Source of the DNA: Desertivirga arenae
GTDB taxonomy: Bacteria; Bacteroidota; Bacteroidia; Sphingobacteriales; Sphingobacteriaceae
Direction of reading: 5' to 3'
DNA: 64,000 bases
Assembly (NCBI RefSeq): GCF_017355785.1
Contig: NZ_JAFEWE010000002.1
Coordinates: forward strand, 46,618 to 110,617
In this document: positions 48,855 through 56,203 of the stretch, piece after piece
Layout of the letters: each line of letters opens with the position of its first letter
Position numbering within the stretch: position 1 is the first letter of the stretch
The notes under the pieces: generated by a model
The model's database searches: none
What the model saw: the letters and a program-made list of their open reading frames with translations, nothing else
What the model was told of the DNA's origin: nothing
Position numbers and translations under genes: made by a program

Positions 48855-49442
48855 ATGAAACTTTTCTCAACAACAGCATTATTATCGTTTCTTTTCTCAG
48901 TATCATTCTTTCATGTATTTGGCCAGCAGGTTGATAGGAAAGATCCAGCCTTACGGTTTTTAGTTCGCGGAGGTTTGGATTTTGGAGGTGATAAGGTTGC
49001 AGACATTGACTTTGAAGATGGAAGTAAGCAATCTGTACCAGCGGGTCAGGGTGGTTGGATTGCAGGCGGTGCAGAATATCAAGTTCCAGCTATAAAGAGA
49101 TTACTATTTCATGCGACCGTTGGATATAAGTATGTGACAACCAAAGCAGACAATGCACATATCCGCTTAACAAGAGTGCCACTTCAATTCGCTGCTAATT
49201 TTATGGCCACTAAGAAATTACGCGTCGGTGCGGGAGTCATGTCTCATCAGGCTGTTCGATTTAAAGCCCAAGGTTTTGCTGATGATTTGACTCTCCGTTC
49301 TACAACAGGCCCCACGTTTGAATTAGCCTATGGTGCTCTGGGTGTAACTTATACAAGCTTGAACTATAGGGATCAAACGGATGAAAAGTACTCAGCTAGC
49401 TCGCTTGGCGTTTCGCTAACTCTTGCATTTCCTAAGCGATAA
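48855..49442 (+). CDS. Hypothetical outer-membrane beta-barrel protein
   Basis: A 195-residue exported protein with a signal peptide (KLFSTTALLSFLFSVSFFHV, ending near FGQQ). The mature sequence alternates as in small outer-membrane barrels (FLVRGGLDFGGDKVADIDFE; LRVGAGVMSHQAVRFKAQGF; ASSLGVSLTLAFPKR at the C-terminus). No family was recognised with confidence. The ATG at 48855 is chosen over a TTG at 48843. It has no obvious operon partner. Confidence 0.65.
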   Translation: MKLFSTTALLSFLFSVSFFHVFGQQVDRKDPALRFLVRGGLDFGGDKVADIDFEDGSKQSVPAGQGGWIAGGAEYQVPAIKRLLFHATVGYKYVTTKADNAHIRLTRVPLQFAANFMATKKLRVGAGVMSHQAVRFKAQGFADDLTLRSTTGPTFELAYGALGVTYTSLNYRDQTDEKYSASSLGVSLTLAFPKR

Positions 49443-49531
49443 CGTTGTTCTTTCTCATGGAATGTCTCTGGCAAAGTTACAATAGACTAAAGCTTCCTGT
49501 ACTATAGGCTCTCCTACCATCCGTTCATTCC

Positions 49532-51721
49532 TTAAAGATTCACCCTTAATTTATCAAAGAGCGAATCGGGAGTGAACGGTTTCGTCAGAAAATCTGTCAT
49601 TCCGGCCTCGAACACTTTTTCCTGCACTTCTGCCAAAGCAGATGCTGAAAGTGCAATGATTGGCAGTTCCCGGAATTTAACATCTGTTAAACGACGGATC
49701 TCTACAGTTGCGGTATAACCATCCATCACCGGCATCTGCAAATCCATTAATACGAGGTCATAATCTGTTGCCTGTACTTCATTTAAAGCCTCCAGACCAT
49801 TCTTTGCGACGCCGAAGCGTATGTTCCACTTCTTTAGAAACTGCTTGGCAAGCAACACGTTCATCGGATTATCGTCTACAATAAGGACGTTCTTACCAGC
49901 CAGGAGCTTTTCGTCGGGCTTTGCGGTGATGATTATTTGCCTTTGTTGATCAGCCGCGTTTTTCAATTCCAATTGAAAGGAAAATACGGAGCCTTCGCCC
50001 GGCGTACTGCTTACACTTACATCGCTTTTCATTAAACGCAGTAGCTGTTTGGTGATCGTTAGTCCCAGTCCCGAGCCACCGAATTTACGAGTGGTATCAG
50101 CGCTGGCCTGTGTGAAGCTTTCAAAGATCTGATCAATTTTATCTGGGGCGATGCCGATTCCTGTGTCGGATATCTGGAACAGGATCTTTGTATAGTCTTG
50201 TTCCCGAATCAACGTTTCTGCTATAATTTCAACCCGGCCTTTTTCTGTGAATTTAATAGCATTGCCTACGAGGTTTACAAAGATCTGGCTAAGACGCACC
50301 GGATCTGCAAGAACGGGTGGCAGACTTTCCTCTGGTAGGGTTAGCACCAGATCAATGCCCTTTTCTGTGGCCGCATTTTTAAGAGTAGCATAGATGTTCT
50401 GGAGAAGGTTGTTAAGATCTACTGGTGTTTCTTCAATCTGAAGCTTGCCTGATTGTATTTTGGAGAAATCAAGAATATCATTGATCAGTACCAGCAAGTT
50501 TTCAGCAGAAAAACGTTGTATTCCCAGGAATTCCTTCTGATCCTCCCGGGGGTTATTCTGAAGCAGAAGGTGGGTGAAGCCGAGGATGCTATTCATAGGT
50601 GTTCTGATCTCGTGACTCATTGTGGAGAGGAACTGATCTTTGGCAACTGTTGCCTGCTCCGCAGCTTCCTTAGCCTTCAGGAGGGCAATCTCCGTCTCCT
50701 TCCGTTCAGTAACGTCATTAAACAATAGAATCTTGCCTCTGATACGATCTTTCTTATCATACAAGTCACTGATGCTTAAAGCATAAGTTTTACTCGTGGC
50801 GCCTTTATCTATAGTAATCTCGGTTTCTTTAGAAATGCGATCGATGGATTCGAGATGGGGAAGCAATTGATGTACGTCACGACCAGACAACGTACTTGCA
50901 TCAAGAGCGAGGATACTCGACATCTTGGGATTAAAATCAATTACCCGTTCTTCCTGATCAATCACCAGCACACCTTGCTGAAGCGCTTCAACGATCTGTT
51001 CCCTGGCAATTGGCAGGATGTTAAACAGCTGGTACTTCAACAGTGCAAAGGTGAAACAAAAGGAACTGATCATAAAGGCAAAGGGAGTCAGGTCGATCCC
51101 ATTATCAGGTCGAACACCCAGTAAATACAGCATGTTAAAAAACCAGGGAACCAAGGCTCCTGCTACCAAAAACCGCTTTTGCTTTTTCAGTAAGATATCA
51201 TTCGTAACCTTACTTTTCAACAGCAGTACTATGCTAAGTAAGAGTACAAGGTAGTAATAGATAGTGAATACGATATACCAGGGACCTGTTTGGAATTTGA
51301 ACAAGTTGAAATGGTCTTGTTTCTCGAGGTATACCTTTGTGTAATGTAAATGGTGCCATTCGTTCGTCCATACCAGAATGACCGTAAGTAATGGTATCAG
51401 AAAAAGAAGCGAGATGTATGGGACTTTTAAGTAGTTTTCCTTACTCAGAAACTTTAACACGAAAAGCATCCAGAACGCCGGCAGGAAGGCGATGCCCAGG
51501 TATTCTATCTGAACAATCGTGGTCATGCGGGCGAGATCGGTCTGCAGTAATTCCAGGGCGTAAGCGAAAGCCCAAAGCGCTGCAGCAAGCATTAAATAGC
51601 CCAGATACTTCCCAAGCGACCTCACTTTTGCAAACAGGTAAACCGGTAACAAAGTAGTTAAAATACCGCAGAGAAAAAGGATTATGGAATAGCTGTTTGT
51701 TTCTACAGGTAGCATCATCAA
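49532..51721 (-). CDS. Hybrid sensor histidine kinase with 7-helix N-terminus
   Basis: A 729-residue membrane-bound hybrid kinase. Seven hydrophobic segments fill about residues 10-230 (7TM histidine kinase type). A PAS domain follows (about 250-350), then the phospho-acceptor domain with FLSTMSHEIRTPMNSILG, the ATPase domain (QIFVNLVGNAIKFTEKGRVE; FQISDTGIGIAPDKID; FGGSGLGLTITKQLL) and a C-terminal receiver domain (NVLIVDDNPMNVLLAKQFL; DLVLMDLQMPVMDGYTA, with the phospho-Asp in LMDLQMP). No output domain is present, so phosphate likely passes to another protein. No partner gene is adjacent. The N-terminal MMM leaves the exact start open. Confidence 0.93.
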   Translation of the reverse strand: MMMLPVETNSYSIILFLCGILTTLLPVYLFAKVRSLGKYLGYLMLAAALWAFAYALELLQTDLARMTTIVQIEYLGIAFLPAFWMLFVLKFLSKENYLKVPYISLLFLIPLLTVILVWTNEWHHLHYTKVYLEKQDHFNLFKFQTGPWYIVFTIYYYLVLLLSIVLLLKSKVTNDILLKKQKRFLVAGALVPWFFNMLYLLGVRPDNGIDLTPFAFMISSFCFTFALLKYQLFNILPIAREQIVEALQQGVLVIDQEERVIDFNPKMSSILALDASTLSGRDVHQLLPHLESIDRISKETEITIDKGATSKTYALSISDLYDKKDRIRGKILLFNDVTERKETEIALLKAKEAAEQATVAKDQFLSTMSHEIRTPMNSILGFTHLLLQNNPREDQKEFLGIQRFSAENLLVLINDILDFSKIQSGKLQIEETPVDLNNLLQNIYATLKNAATEKGIDLVLTLPEESLPPVLADPVRLSQIFVNLVGNAIKFTEKGRVEIIAETLIREQDYTKILFQISDTGIGIAPDKIDQIFESFTQASADTTRKFGGSGLGLTITKQLLRLMKSDVSVSSTPGEGSVFSFQLELKNAADQQRQIIITAKPDEKLLAGKNVLIVDDNPMNVLLAKQFLKKWNIRFGVAKNGLEALNEVQATDYDLVLMDLQMPVMDGYTATVEIRRLTDVKFRELPIIALSASALAEVQEKVFEAGMTDFLTKPFTPDSLFDKLRVNL

Positions 51722-52087
51722 AGTTTACGAAAAACTTTTGTTTATGTTTTATTTGCCGGAAATTTCGACGTTCTTATGATTTGCCGGCAAGGGCTCGCAG
51801 TGAATTTCCTTCAGAGTTGATCTAGGCTACATTTTGTACCTCAGATCCATTATCAAGCAACGCAGGAATACTCCATCAGGACGACCTAAAGGACGGACTC
51901 ACCTTTGTACAATCTCAATAACCTTTCAAGGATTGCCCTTTCTGCCGGAAAATTAGTTTTGCTAGCTAGTACATGAACCCTATTCGCTAGCTTTTCCTCG
52001 GTTTGGCTACGTAATGCCCCGATTTCACTAAACCGGGGGGACGATGGTTGATGACCTTTGCCTATATCAAAATTTAATCTATAACAA
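51722..52087. other. Intergenic region, no firm gene
   Basis: About 366 bases between the divergent hybrid kinase and hydrolase genes. On the minus strand a frame ends at 51886 with a helical-looking tail (LRSQTEEKLANRVHVLASKT, then ERLLRLYKGESVL), but it has no credible start outside the hydrolase gene. It could be a gene remnant. Nothing else was recognised. Confidence 0.4.
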
Positions 52088-53011
52088 ATGAAAACGCAAA
52101 CACCCATCATCAGCTTCAGTCCGGTTGTATTACCTGTACAAGGACGCCACGTAGACCTTGAAATGAAAGTTTCTGCTCCTGCAAGCGGTAATAATCTGCC
52201 AATCATCCTTCTTTCGCATGGCCATGGCCCCTCTAACTTTCTTTCTTCATATAAAGGATACGCTCCCATGGTAGATTTTTTTGCGAAAGAAGGCTTTGTT
52301 GTAATTCAACCTACTCATCAAAATTCCAGGGCGCTTGCGCTTTCCTCAGACCTTCCTGAAGCACCTTTGTTCTGGAGTTCACGAGCAACGGACATGAAAT
52401 TTATCCTTGATCATTTAGACGAAATTATCTCCACCGTACCTGGTCTGGCCGAAAGGGTCGATAAAGCAAAAGTTGCTGCCGTGGGCCATTCTATGGGCGG
52501 TCAGACAGTCGCCATGCTTGCCGGCATGGAGGTAAGCGATCCGGCAACAGGTAAAATAGTGAATGCCGCCGAACCAAGATTAAAGGCATTGGTGCTTATT
52601 GGCGCCTCTGGTGGACCTGAAGGATTTAACGGAGTCAATAGACAGCACTATCCTGTGTTGGCAGCTGGCGATTTTAGCACCATGACTCTGCCCGCACTTA
52701 TTGTAAACGGGGATAAGGACATCAACCTCATGTTCTCGGATGTAGACAACTGGAGAGCAGACGCTTACTATCATAGTCCGGGCCCGAAAGACCTGCTGAC
52801 CGTATTTGGAGCAGAACATATTTTCGGTGGCATATCCGGGTATGATGCCCGCGAGACAAGTGATGAAGATCCGGAACGTGTTGCCTTTGTATGTAAAAGC
52901 ATTCTTGCGTATATTCGGAGTACATTCGATCCAAATGATCAAAGCTGGGAAGAAGCCAGGAAAACCCTTAACGGTGTAGAGGGTGCATTAGGCAGCATTG
53001 AAAGTAAATGA
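52088..53011 (+). CDS. Alpha/beta hydrolase (chlorophyllase-like)
   Basis: A 307-residue cytosolic serine hydrolase. The nucleophile elbow is AAVGHSMGGQTVAML, the oxyanion region is IILLSHGHGPSNFLSSY, and the catalytic Asp and His probably lie in LIVNGDKDINLMFSD and FGAEHIFGGIS. Fold and length are those of dienelactone hydrolase/chlorophyllase-like esterases; the substrate is unknown. There is no signal peptide. An AraC regulator gene follows 12 bp downstream and is likely co-transcribed. Confidence 0.88.
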   Translation: MKTQTPIISFSPVVLPVQGRHVDLEMKVSAPASGNNLPIILLSHGHGPSNFLSSYKGYAPMVDFFAKEGFVVIQPTHQNSRALALSSDLPEAPLFWSSRATDMKFILDHLDEIISTVPGLAERVDKAKVAAVGHSMGGQTVAMLAGMEVSDPATGKIVNAAEPRLKALVLIGASGGPEGFNGVNRQHYPVLAAGDFSTMTLPALIVNGDKDINLMFSDVDNWRADAYYHSPGPKDLLTVFGAEHIFGGISGYDARETSDEDPERVAFVCKSILAYIRSTFDPNDQSWEEARKTLNGVEGALGSIESK

Positions 53012-53023
53012 AAAACAGGCAAT

Positions 53024-53938
53024 ATGAAGAATGAAATGTCTAACCATAGATTCAGTTCTTTATCAAGGTTGCATAAGGCGCTGGACATCCCGGCACCTAT
53101 GCACCCATTGGTAAGTTTGATAAATAATGCTGCAGGAAATATTCCGCTGGCAAAACTTCCAAGTCCCCATATTTTAAATTTTTACAAGATCTCGTACAAG
53201 ATGAACTTTCAGGGAAAGTTCAAATACGGGCAACATTACTACGATTTCGAAGAGGGGGGAATGTTTTTTGTTTCGCCTAATCAGATCACAGGGGGGCACG
53301 CACCACTTAGTGATCAATCTGGTTATACTTTGCTTTTCCACCCAGATTTTTTACTGGGTCACGAACTCAGCAGAAAGATCAAAGAGTATGGATTTTTCTC
53401 CTATTCTATTAACGAAGCGCTGCACTTATCAGAAAAAGAAAAAACCACCATTATTTCTGTTTTTGAAAATATCGAAGAAGAATTAAAAGGCAGAATTGAT
53501 AATTTCAGCCAGGATGTTGTGATTTCTCAGATCGAATTGCTGCTGAACTATTCCAATCGATTCTATAACCGGCAATTCCTTACACGAAAGGCAGTAAGCA
53601 GCGATCTCCTTCAAAAAGTAGAAGAGATTTTACACGATTACTTTCAATCATCACCCAACAAAAACCAGGGGCTCCCAACTGTTCAATTTCTTTCAGAGCA
53701 GTTACATGTTAGTGCTAGTTATTTAAGCGATATGCTACGATCACTAACGGGGCAAAATACTCAGCAGCACATTCATAACCACCTGATTGAAAAGGCAAAG
53801 GAACAGTTATCGACGAGCGATGCTTCGATAAGTGAAATAGCGTATGAACTAGGTTTTGAACATCCACAGTCCTTTAGTAAACTTTTCAAGCTCAAAACCA
53901 ATGTGTCGCCTTTGGATTTCAGACGGTCTTTTAATTAA
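53024..53938 (+). CDS. AraC family transcriptional regulator
   Basis: A 304-residue AraC/XylS-type regulator. The N-terminal half is a cupin-like sensor domain (GGMFFVSPNQITGGHAPLSD). The C-terminal domain shows the two helix-turn-helix units (VQFLSEQLHVSASYLSDMLR and SEIAYELGFEHPQSFSKLF). It follows the alpha/beta hydrolase gene closely and may control that pair. Its stop codon lies 18 bp before the distal end of the Y-RNA-like array, which is read from the other strand, so transcription of the two converges. Confidence 0.9.
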   Translation: MKNEMSNHRFSSLSRLHKALDIPAPMHPLVSLINNAAGNIPLAKLPSPHILNFYKISYKMNFQGKFKYGQHYYDFEEGGMFFVSPNQITGGHAPLSDQSGYTLLFHPDFLLGHELSRKIKEYGFFSYSINEALHLSEKEKTTIISVFENIEEELKGRIDNFSQDVVISQIELLLNYSNRFYNRQFLTRKAVSSDLLQKVEEILHDYFQSSPNKNQGLPTVQFLSEQLHVSASYLSDMLRSLTGQNTQQHIHNHLIEKAKEQLSTSDASISEIAYELGFEHPQSFSKLFKLKTNVSPLDFRRSFN

Positions 53939-53956
53939 AGTATATTGGGATAATAA

Positions 53957-54087
53957 TAAAGGGTAACAGGTAGTAAATGTCTGTTTCTCCATGTTTTACC
54001 ATTAAATTATTCCCCTTAAAGGGAAGCCGGAATCGAACCGGCATCCTGGTCGTGGAATCGAAGTAACATTTATTGACGACACCTTTA
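53957..54087 (-). ncRNA. Y-RNA-like unit 5 (long, permuted tRNA mimic)
   Basis: The fifth and last unit of the array downstream of the Ro60 gene, 131 nt. Terminal stem UAAAGG/CCUUUA; internal loop with UGUCGU on the 5' side and ACCUGUUAC on the 3' side; upper stem AAAUGU/ACAUUU; then the shared UUACUUCG motif. Inside is a permuted tRNA: T-arm GCCGG-UUCGAUU-CCGGC at 54026-54042, an acceptor-like stem UUCCC/GGGAA closed by a six-base loop, then a D-arm-like UUUA-AUGG-UAAA at 53995-54006. It lacks a normal tRNA 5' and 3' end. In bacterial YrlA RNAs the tRNA-like module is built the same way. Function as a Ro60-bound Y RNA is inferred from structure and position. Confidence 0.78.
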
Positions 54088-54089
54088 GT

Positions 54090-54167
54090 TTAAAAGGCTA
54101 CAGCTAATAACAGACTGGGTTACACCCTCGTGGACAGCGAAGTATCTGTTAATCACGGCACTTTTAA
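54090..54167 (-). ncRNA. Y-RNA-like unit 4 (short)
   Basis: A short unit of 78 nt. Terminal stem UUAAAAG/CUUUUAA is perfect. The internal loop has UGCCGUG on the 5' side and AGCUGUAGC on the 3' side. The upper stem is UAACAGA/UCUGUUA (54145-54151 with 54108-54114), followed by the shared UACUUCGCU motif and a small hairpin GGGU-GUA-ACCC (54117-54127). No T-arm or D-arm is present, so it keeps only the presumed Ro60-binding stem. It is separated from unit 5 by two bases. Confidence 0.72.
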
Positions 54168-54181
54168 TTTTAAATTTCTTA

Positions 54182-54312
54182 AAAAAGAAGGGCAACAGTT
54201 TATTAGTGACATTACATGCTCTACCAACTGAGCTACCCTTTCGGGGCCGGACTCGAACCGGCGACCTTGTCGTCCCAAGCGAAGTAACACTAATATACGG
54301 CACCTTCTTTTT
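54182..54312 (-). ncRNA. Y-RNA-like unit 3 (long, best permuted tRNA mimic)
   Basis: The clearest member, about 131 nt. Terminal stem AAAAAGAAGG/CCUUCUUUUU; internal loop UGCCGUA opposite AACUGUUGC; upper stem UAUUAGUG/CACUAAUA (54288-54295 with 54201-54208); shared UUACUUCGCU motif. The enclosed module is a circularly permuted tRNA: T-arm GCCGG-UUCGAGU-CCGGC (54246-54262), then CCC-GAAA-GGG (54236-54245), an acceptor-like stem closed by a GNRA tetraloop, then a canonical D-arm GCUC-AGUUGGUA-GAGC (54218-54233). The anticodon end is opened into the upper stem. This matches the design of YrlA-type bacterial Y RNAs. tRNA search tools may miscall its halves. Confidence 0.85.
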
Positions 54313-54381
54313 AAGGAGCAATAACTGAACGGGATGGTGTTTCATTTTGAGCGAAGTATCCCAATTCCACGGCATCCTTAA
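54311..54381 (-). ncRNA. Y-RNA-like unit 2 (short)
   Basis: A short unit of 71 nt. Terminal stem UUAAGGA/UCCUUAA is perfect; the internal loop has UGCCGU on the 5' side and GUUAUUGC on the 3' side; the upper stem is GGGAU/AUCCC (54358-54362 with 54331-54335), which holds a 22-base loop opening with the shared ACUUCGCU. It contains no tRNA-like part. It directly abuts unit 3, so units may be cut from one precursor. Confidence 0.72.
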
Positions 54382-54395
54382 TCTTTAATTCCGAT

Positions 54396-54517
54396 TCAAA
54401 AAGCTACAGGTGAGCCGGGCCGGGGACCGCAAAGAGGACTCGAACCTCCATCATGATGATCCATCACAATGCCCACCCCTATTGGAGCGAAGTAACCCGG
54501 CTCTACGGCATTTTTGA
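54396..54517 (-). ncRNA. Y-RNA-like unit 1 (long, T-arm bearing)
   Basis: The first unit, 122 nt, starts 4 bases after the Ro60 stop codon. Terminal stem UCAAAAA/UUUUUGA; internal loop UGCCGUA opposite ACCUGUAGC; upper stem GAGCCGGG/CCCGGCUC (54496-54503 with 54412-54419); shared UUACUUCGCU motif. It contains a T-arm GGAGG-UUCGAGU-CCUCU (54433-54449) followed by an acceptor-like 3' strand GCGGUCCCC, and a hairpin UGAUG-GAU-CAUCA before the T-arm. No D-arm follows the T-arm, so this member differs from units 3 and 5 and may be degenerate or fold otherwise. Confidence 0.75.
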
Positions 54518-54521
54518 TTTC

Positions 54522-56045
54522 CTAGATTTCCATTTTTTCAATTTCATGCACCGCAGAATCTCCCTTTTCGAGAGCTGCAAGCACCTCGAACACCTTATCA
54601 CTCCAACCCGCAATCATAAAGACAGAGTCTTTCTCTAGCCTTACGGGTGTATTACCATAGCCCTTGAGATCGAACAGGTACAGCTTTGCTTCAGGAGCAA
54701 CTTCACTTTTATATCGCTTCCATAAAGATTCGATGTGAGTATTACCATAGCTATTCCATAGTTGACAGTCGGTAAAAAGCATTACTTTATCCATTTTCAC
54801 TCTCCTGTTTAAGATGTCTTGTACGACCAGATAACCATTGGTGGAATAGCCCACTTCACCTTCTCTTCTATAGAATTCCTGAACGCTACCAAGTATGTTG
54901 CTCTTTGAAACCGCAATTGTCTTCCAGGTATCACCGAACATACCGGTTACTACATTCTTACAGCGATTTTGCAAAAGCATAGCCAGCATCAGGCCTACGT
55001 CATACAGCAGAACCTTCGACTTAGCCGAAACAGGCATTTGCATCGAACCGGAAACATCACAGGCTAGCAGCACCTTCGTTTCGGGATCAAAGCCCTTAAT
55101 GTTGATAGCACTTGCCTGTACTGCTTTTTCCAGCGCTTCCAAAACTTCTCCCCCAAAGCCGTTACTAACGGTTAATAGCTCCCGATAGGCAGATAAATAC
55201 CTGAACGGAAATTGTTTGGCATTAGCAACCTGCTTTTCGGAGGAAAGCACCTCGCATGCTTTTCTAATGCTTTCGTAGGAGACACCTGCTTCCAGGATAT
55301 TTCTCAAATTTCGCAGCAGTGCCATATAGCCAAGTTTACCGCTGTTGATAAGCTCTTCCCACTTTGCTTTAAAAGCCTTCAACTTCACCTTATCGTTTGC
55401 GAATTGCTGCTGACCAAGAGAAGAAAATTCAGTTTCCCATGTATATGGAGTTTCTAAGTCATCCTTTACGATCTTATCGAATATCAATTGCTGCGCCTCA
55501 TCCTTAGCTTTAGGATGAACAAGAAACAGGGCATCCCGAAGTTTAATCGCAGTATTCCGGTTATATTTCGCAAACTGGTATTCGTCAAAATTGTTGAACG
55601 CCACTGATAAACCTTTCTGTAACTGTTTCGATAACCGATTCAATTTCTTTACTCCGGTCCGGTCATTCATCATCTGATAGCATGCCAGAAGTTCTGTTAT
55701 TTCATCGGCCCTGGAAACTACCTTTGGGACTACTTGTGAAATTAGATTGTCTCCCGAATGAATCTTTGCTAACTCAGTTATTAAAAGTAGTGGTACAGAG
55801 CGCATGTACATTTTATGCCTTGCATATAACGCTAACTTTGCAACAAAAAGGGGATTGTTCTTTGCAATAAGATCTCTCAGACGCAACAATCTTTCCTCAT
55901 TCTTTTCGTAAAAAGAATCGTTTAAAGACCATGTTACAACCAGCGAATACAATTCCATCCGGGCATTGACAGCGAAAGCTTTTTCACCTTCATGGTTTTT
56001 CACAATTACCGGCTTCTTTTTTCTGTTGAGTATATTAAAGATCAT
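54522..56045 (-). CDS. rsr: Ro60-like TROVE domain protein (Rsr)
   Basis: A 507-residue ring-shaped RNA-binding protein, the bacterial orthologue of the Ro 60-kDa autoantigen. It binds Y RNAs and defective structured RNAs. Residues about 25-310 are the HEAT-like TROVE repeats (ELYSLVVTWSLNDSFYEKNE; LYARHKMYMRSVPLLLITEL). Residues about 320-507 are a von Willebrand A domain with an intact metal site: DVSGSM at 330-335 and VMLFTDCQLWNS. The ATG at 56045 lies 40 bp from an operator-like palindrome. It is the gene directly upstream of the Y-RNA-like array and downstream of rtcB on the same strand (158 bp, with its own promoter region). Confidence 0.93.
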   Translation of the reverse strand: MIFNILNRKKKPVIVKNHEGEKAFAVNARMELYSLVVTWSLNDSFYEKNEERLLRLRDLIAKNNPLFVAKLALYARHKMYMRSVPLLLITELAKIHSGDNLISQVVPKVVSRADEITELLACYQMMNDRTGVKKLNRLSKQLQKGLSVAFNNFDEYQFAKYNRNTAIKLRDALFLVHPKAKDEAQQLIFDKIVKDDLETPYTWETEFSSLGQQQFANDKVKLKAFKAKWEELINSGKLGYMALLRNLRNILEAGVSYESIRKACEVLSSEKQVANAKQFPFRYLSAYRELLTVSNGFGGEVLEALEKAVQASAINIKGFDPETKVLLACDVSGSMQMPVSAKSKVLLYDVGLMLAMLLQNRCKNVVTGMFGDTWKTIAVSKSNILGSVQEFYRREGEVGYSTNGYLVVQDILNRRVKMDKVMLFTDCQLWNSYGNTHIESLWKRYKSEVAPEAKLYLFDLKGYGNTPVRLEKDSVFMIAGWSDKVFEVLAALEKGDSAVHEIEKMEI

Positions 56046-56067
56046 AAATCCTCCTTTTTATTATGCA

Positions 56068-56111
56068 TCAAAGTTGAATGCTTGCTGCGCAGTGTTTTTG
56101 CGCAGTAAAAT
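56068..56111 (-). promoter_or_regulatory. Operator/promoter of the Ro60 gene (regulon copy 1)
   Basis: CTGCGCA-N7-TGCGCAG (56085-56105) sits 40 bp upstream of the Ro60 ATG within a 28-bp stretch (56084-56111) that is identical to the one before rtcB. On the minus strand an ACTTTGA (56068-56074) lies nine bases downstream of that stretch, and is also conserved at rtcB; it fits the TTTG of the Bacteroidota -7 element. The WYL protein is the likely ligand. Confidence 0.75.
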
Positions 56112-56203
56112 TTATTTTATTTTTTTATTAATTGTGCAGATACGTGTGAGAATCAAAGCGAGAGCTGGCAATTTCAGTATCTTGAAGAACTATGTGGAAT
56201 GTG

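Noticed and set aside
51886..52269. Minus-strand 127-residue frame
   Set aside because: It overlaps the start of the alpha/beta hydrolase gene antisense and has no recognised family; at most its 3' part is a remnant.
54218..54262. Possible ordinary tRNA gene on the minus strand
   Set aside because: D-arm and T-arm are present but in permuted order, with no anticodon arm or acceptor ends, so it is a tRNA mimic within a Y-RNA-like unit.
54085..54375. Minus-strand 96-residue open frame with VRVRPRKGSSVGRAC
   Set aside because: This is the translation of T-arm and D-arm sequence in the RNA array, a well-known spurious type of protein call.
53957..54517. CRISPR array
   Set aside because: Repeats are structural with short conserved blocks, unequal spacing and internal tRNA-like parts, and no cas gene is near.
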